Source of the DNA: Spirochaetaceae bacterium
Lineage (GTDB): Bacteria; Spirochaetota; Spirochaetia; Treponematales; Breznakiellaceae
NCBI GenBank assembly: GCA_031279895.1
Contig: JAITHR010000117.1
Location: 1-8,486, forward strand
Direction: 5' to 3'
Length of the DNA: 8,486 bases
Shown here: piece by piece, positions 6,295 through 8,486 of the stretch
Numbering within the stretch: position 1 is the first letter of the stretch
Layout: the number at the start of each line of letters is the position of its first letter
Notes under the pieces: generated by a model
What the model was told of the DNA's origin: nothing
Databases searched by the model: none
The model's input: the letters and a program-made list of their open reading frames with translations, nothing else
Position numbers and translations under genes: made by a program

Positions 6295-6366
6295 AAGTTT
6301 CCCGCGAAGCGCGGCGAACAACGACTGTCTGCTTAGGGCGGGGCGTGGGAAGCTTATATGCCCACG
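6295..6366 (-). repeat. 3'-end hairpin element, copy E
   Basis: This element lies downstream of the endonuclease-like gene on the minus strand. Its ends, AAGTTTCCCGCG (6295-6306) and CGTGGGAAGCTT (6344-6355), are complementary with two mismatches. The interior GCGAAGCGC and ACAACGACTG match copy B, and GTCTGCTTAGGG matches copy A. A second possible stem, CGTGGG with CCCACG (6344-6349 and 6361-6366), overlaps the outer end. There is no T run, so it is not a standard terminator. Confidence 0.65.
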
Positions 6367-6396
6367 TTGGCGGGCGGACGGAGACTGCTAGGGTGA

Positions 6397-7260
6397 TTAT
6401 TGGTGTATAATCTCCCCTATTCTTCCTGCCACTGTTTCATACATACGGTTTTCACCGGCTTTTTGCGAGAAATAATTATGCAGTAAACGCAATACTTTGT
6501 TTTGAGGAAATATAACCGGCAGAATTTCCTTGCATATTTCTTTGTTGTCAAATAATTTATAGAACACCTCTATTTTGACGCGCTTAATTTCATCAAACGC
6601 ATTTTCAGGATATTCGTCAAAATTAATTGATAACCCTTTTGAAATATATTCTTTTTTCCAACATTCAAGATGCGCTTTTAGCTCGGCCCATAGTTCTGGA
6701 TGCCCGATTTCTTCCCACAATTCTTTTCCATAGCATAACTTTGCGTAAACAGTATAATCCGCCTGTATTTTTTCAATACTTTCATAGTAATAGTTTTTGT
6801 TTTTAGTCAAACTGTCGTCAATAAAATAGAAGTAGCACCTCATATTCCGCTCTTTATACACTTCAAGCAATGCCTTAATTTTCTTTTGGAAATTATCTAT
6901 CTGGCCGCGCTTCTTGGTAGAGTCATGATCATCTCTCATTTTTTGCTCGATGAAGCAAATATGGCCGTCGCTATGCCTAAAAAGCTGATCTATAGCAAGA
7001 GAATCCTTTTCATAGACGATTTTCTTGGATATATGAGTGTATCCGTAAAGCTCAAAATATTTTTCAAACAATTCTTCAAAGGCATTACCAAATTTAATCT
7101 CATGTGACTGTAGCACATTTTGCATGATTTTATATTTGGGACTTGTCGGCCTGAATAAACCGACATACCGGTCAGGGTATTGCGCTATTTTCTCAAGTAA
7201 ATCACATTTTGAGCTTTCAAATACTTGTTTATCAAGTATATGTTTAAAAATGTTATACTC
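6397..7260 (-). CDS. Type II restriction endonuclease-like protein, start unresolved
   Basis: The protein follows the methyltransferase stop directly and has about 287 residues if counted from 7260. A probable PD-(D/E)XK nuclease core is seen: an acidic residue in LAIDQLF (Asp at 6990-6988), then CFIEQKMRDDHD with Glu (6948-6946) and Lys (6942-6940). GLFRPTSPKYKI and HEIKFGNAFEELFEKYF upstream resemble the N-terminal part of such enzymes. Position next to a CcrM/HinfI-type methyltransferase suggests its cognate restriction enzyme, possibly cutting GANTC; that specificity is inferred. The start is unclear: no ATG, GTG or TTG lies between the methyltransferase stop and an ATG at 7125, which would remove about 45 plausible residues. 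Upstream GTG codons at 7350 and 7413 would overlap the methyltransferase by 90-150 bases in an unlikely reading. ATT at 7251 is another option. The gene is AT-rich (about 32% GC in 6541-6600) unlike its neighbours, which points to separate acquisition. Confidence 0.7.
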   Translation of the reverse strand, partial: EYNIFKHILDKQVFESSKCDLLEKIAQYPDRYVGLFRPTSPKYKIMQNVLQSHEIKFGNAFEELFEKYFELYGYTHISKKIVYEKDSLAIDQLFRHSDGHICFIEQKMRDDHDSTKKRGQIDNFQKKIKALLEVYKERNMRCYFYFIDDSLTKNKNYYYESIEKIQADYTVYAKLCYGKELWEEIGHPELWAELKAHLECWKKEYISKGLSINFDEYPENAFDEIKRVKIEVFYKLFDNKEICKEILPVIFPQNKVLRLLHNYFSQKAGENRMYETVAGRIGEIIHQ

Positions 7261-8339
7261 TAATGTTCCTTGCGGTAGTCGTTTCTCAGTACGTCGATGG
7301 GAATCAGCCTGTCGGATCTCGTAATATACCAGAACTTCCAGCCGTTGCACGAGGCGGTGTGCTGTACGAGCCTGCCTATCTGGTGAATTGAGCCCGCGGC
7401 GCCCCGGTAGCACACGGCGCCGTCGGCGCGTACCACTGCCGCGGCGCCTTCGGGCTTTTTCGCGTACAGCGTCTCGCCCTCCCGAATGACACGTTCCCTG
7501 ACCAGCGTTGCGAAAGGCACTGGTTTTTGTTTCGCGCCCCCCTCCTCGTCCCAGTCGGCCTCCTCGAAAAACCCGTGTATCCCGTCAATACGCCGCCGCG
7601 CAATGTCCGCGTACCCGCCGTCCTTCTCAATCCCGATGAACAGGCGCTTTAATTTCTTTGCCGCGGCTCCGGTGGTGCCGGTGCCGAAAAACGGGTCGAG
7701 CACAATATCCCCCTTTTTGGTTGAGGATAAAATAACCCGTTTTAAGAGTTCCTCCGGCTTCTGGGTCGAATGGGCTTTTTTGCCGTCTTCCCCTTTAAGC
7801 CGTTCCGCGCCGGCGCAGACGCCGATCCGCCACACCGAGGGCATTTGTTTCCCCCCGTTATACCGTTTCATGGTTTTATAATTAAAGGTGTATTTCGTCC
7901 GGTTTCTTTCTTTCACGCACCACAAAAGCGTTTCCGTGGCGTTGGTAAAGCGTTTCCCCCGAAAATTGGGCATAGGGTTTGTTTTATGCCAGACCACGTC
8001 ATTCAAAATCCAAAATCCCAGGTCGAGCATAAGGGCGCCGATGCGGTGGATGTTGTGGTAACTGCCCATGACCCACAGGGAGCCGGTATCTTTCAGGACC
8101 CGCCCGCACTCCCTGAGCCACGCGGCGCAGAACCTGTCATAGTCCGCGAACGATTCGAACTTGTCCCACAGGTCGTCAACGCCGGCAACTTTTGTGTTAT
8201 TCGGCCTGTACAGCGGGTTCTTTAACTGCATATTGTAGGGCGGGTCAGCGAAGATAACATCAACCGCTTTTTCAGGAAACCTTTTTAATACGTCGATACA
8301 ATCACCGTGCAGAATGCTGTTATGTTCCATAAAGACCAT
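7260..8339 (-). CDS. Adenine-N6 DNA methyltransferase, CcrM/HinfI type
   Basis: The protein transfers a methyl group from S-adenosylmethionine to adenine in DNA. It has 359 residues, close to CcrM and M.HinfI (about 358-359). The catalytic motif FADPPYNMQL (30-39, DPPY at 32-35) precedes the cofactor-binding motif DPFFGTGTTG (215-224), the order of beta-class enzymes. Other hallmarks are WDKFESFADYDRF (58-70), WVMGSYHNIHRIG (89-101), GFWILNDVVWHKTNPMPNFRG (108-128), HSTQKP (190-195), and a C-terminal domain (about 270-355) with ADGAV, GSIHQIG and CNGWKFW, as in the CcrM DNA-recognition domain. This resemblance predicts GANTC as the target. No strong ribosome binding site precedes the ATG at 8339 or the second ATG at 8330 (MEHNSILHGD), so the start is uncertain by three residues. 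The base composition is GC-rich like the rest of the window (about 63% in 7561-7620). The nuclease-like gene follows without a gap. Confidence 0.93.
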   Translation of the reverse strand: MVFMEHNSILHGDCIDVLKRFPEKAVDVIFADPPYNMQLKNPLYRPNNTKVAGVDDLWDKFESFADYDRFCAAWLRECGRVLKDTGSLWVMGSYHNIHRIGALMLDLGFWILNDVVWHKTNPMPNFRGKRFTNATETLLWCVKERNRTKYTFNYKTMKRYNGGKQMPSVWRIGVCAGAERLKGEDGKKAHSTQKPEELLKRVILSSTKKGDIVLDPFFGTGTTGAAAKKLKRLFIGIEKDGGYADIARRRIDGIHGFFEEADWDEEGGAKQKPVPFATLVRERVIREGETLYAKKPEGAAAVVRADGAVCYRGAAGSIHQIGRLVQHTASCNGWKFWYITRSDRLIPIDVLRNDYRKEH

Positions 8340-8369
8340 TGTAGCAATTCCGCCCTACTTTTTCCTCCG

Positions 8370-8486
8370 CAGCCTCCGGCTGTTCCGGCATGGCCGCCTG
8401 TTGTTTCCAAATGGTGCAAAACCGTGTCCGGTGAGCGCGTCAGTGCTGTTGAGGCGCGGCTACGCTTCGCGCAGTCGGTCGCGGTT
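8370..8486. repeat. Dispersed repeat headed by a CAGCC mini-hairpin, runs off the window
   Basis: CAGCCTCCGGCTG (8370-8382) is followed by a sequence parallel to 6231-6326, including the identical 16 bases at 8388-8403 and then GTGTCCGGTGAGCG. Past 8440 the GC-rich CGCGGCTACGCTTCGCGC is palindrome-like and the similarity becomes loose. It lies upstream of the methyltransferase and continues beyond the right edge. No gene is seen in 8340-8486. Confidence 0.7.

Noticed and set aside
7486..8225. Plus-strand open frames opposite the methyltransferase
   Set aside because: They overlap a gene with all catalytic motifs intact and show no protein family features.
1..8486. tRNA, rRNA or riboswitch
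   Set aside because: I looked for cloverleaf-like arms and conserved rRNA or riboswitch motifs in the gene-free stretches and saw none; only the repeats described were found.

Overview
The window looks like a chromosomal piece of a spirochaete, most likely a Treponema and perhaps one of the host- or gut-associated lineages. This rests on the oadG-oadA-oadB sodium-pump operon, on a treponeme-style OmpA-domain lipid-free secreted protein whose peptidoglycan motif reads GHTA instead of GHTD, on a moderately high GC content, and on intergenic spaces full of short dispersed hairpin repeats. The genus is an inference from family resemblance and repeat style, not from a database match.

Layout. Positions 1-203 hold the 3' end of an unrecognised plus-strand gene. 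Positions 204-1208 form a 1-kb non-coding space between that gene and the convergent OmpA gene. It contains hairpin repeats and three successive blocks with an exact 21-bp period (477-909, 927-995, 1054-1116). All remaining genes are on the minus strand. Read in transcription order they are: a CcrM/HinfI-type adenine methyltransferase (8339-7260) followed directly by an AT-rich restriction-endonuclease-like gene (about 7260-6397); oadG (6116-5868), oadA (5846-4071) and oadB (4066-2663), closed by a strong hairpin plus T-rich terminator; and the OmpA-domain gene (2444-1209).

Function. OadA carries the carboxyltransferase and biotin domains, OadB is the Na+-translocating membrane decarboxylase, and OadG is the small anchor. 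Together they would convert oxaloacetate to pyruvate and CO2 while exporting Na+. The methyltransferase and the downstream nuclease-like gene look like a type II restriction-modification pair, with GANTC as the inferred target. The nuclease gene is far poorer in GC than the methyltransferase and lacks an obvious start codon.

The least explained part is the repeat system. First, there are about 20 tandem 21-bp units with an AACATCAATGTT near-palindrome, followed by two unrelated motifs that keep the same 21-bp period. Second, a family of roughly 50-65 bp elements with complementary ends (AAGCGTCCY...RGGACGCTT) lies just 3' of most genes here. Third, there are 13-bp mini-hairpins with a TCC loop and co-varying stems, one of which supplies the ribosome binding site of the OmpA gene.
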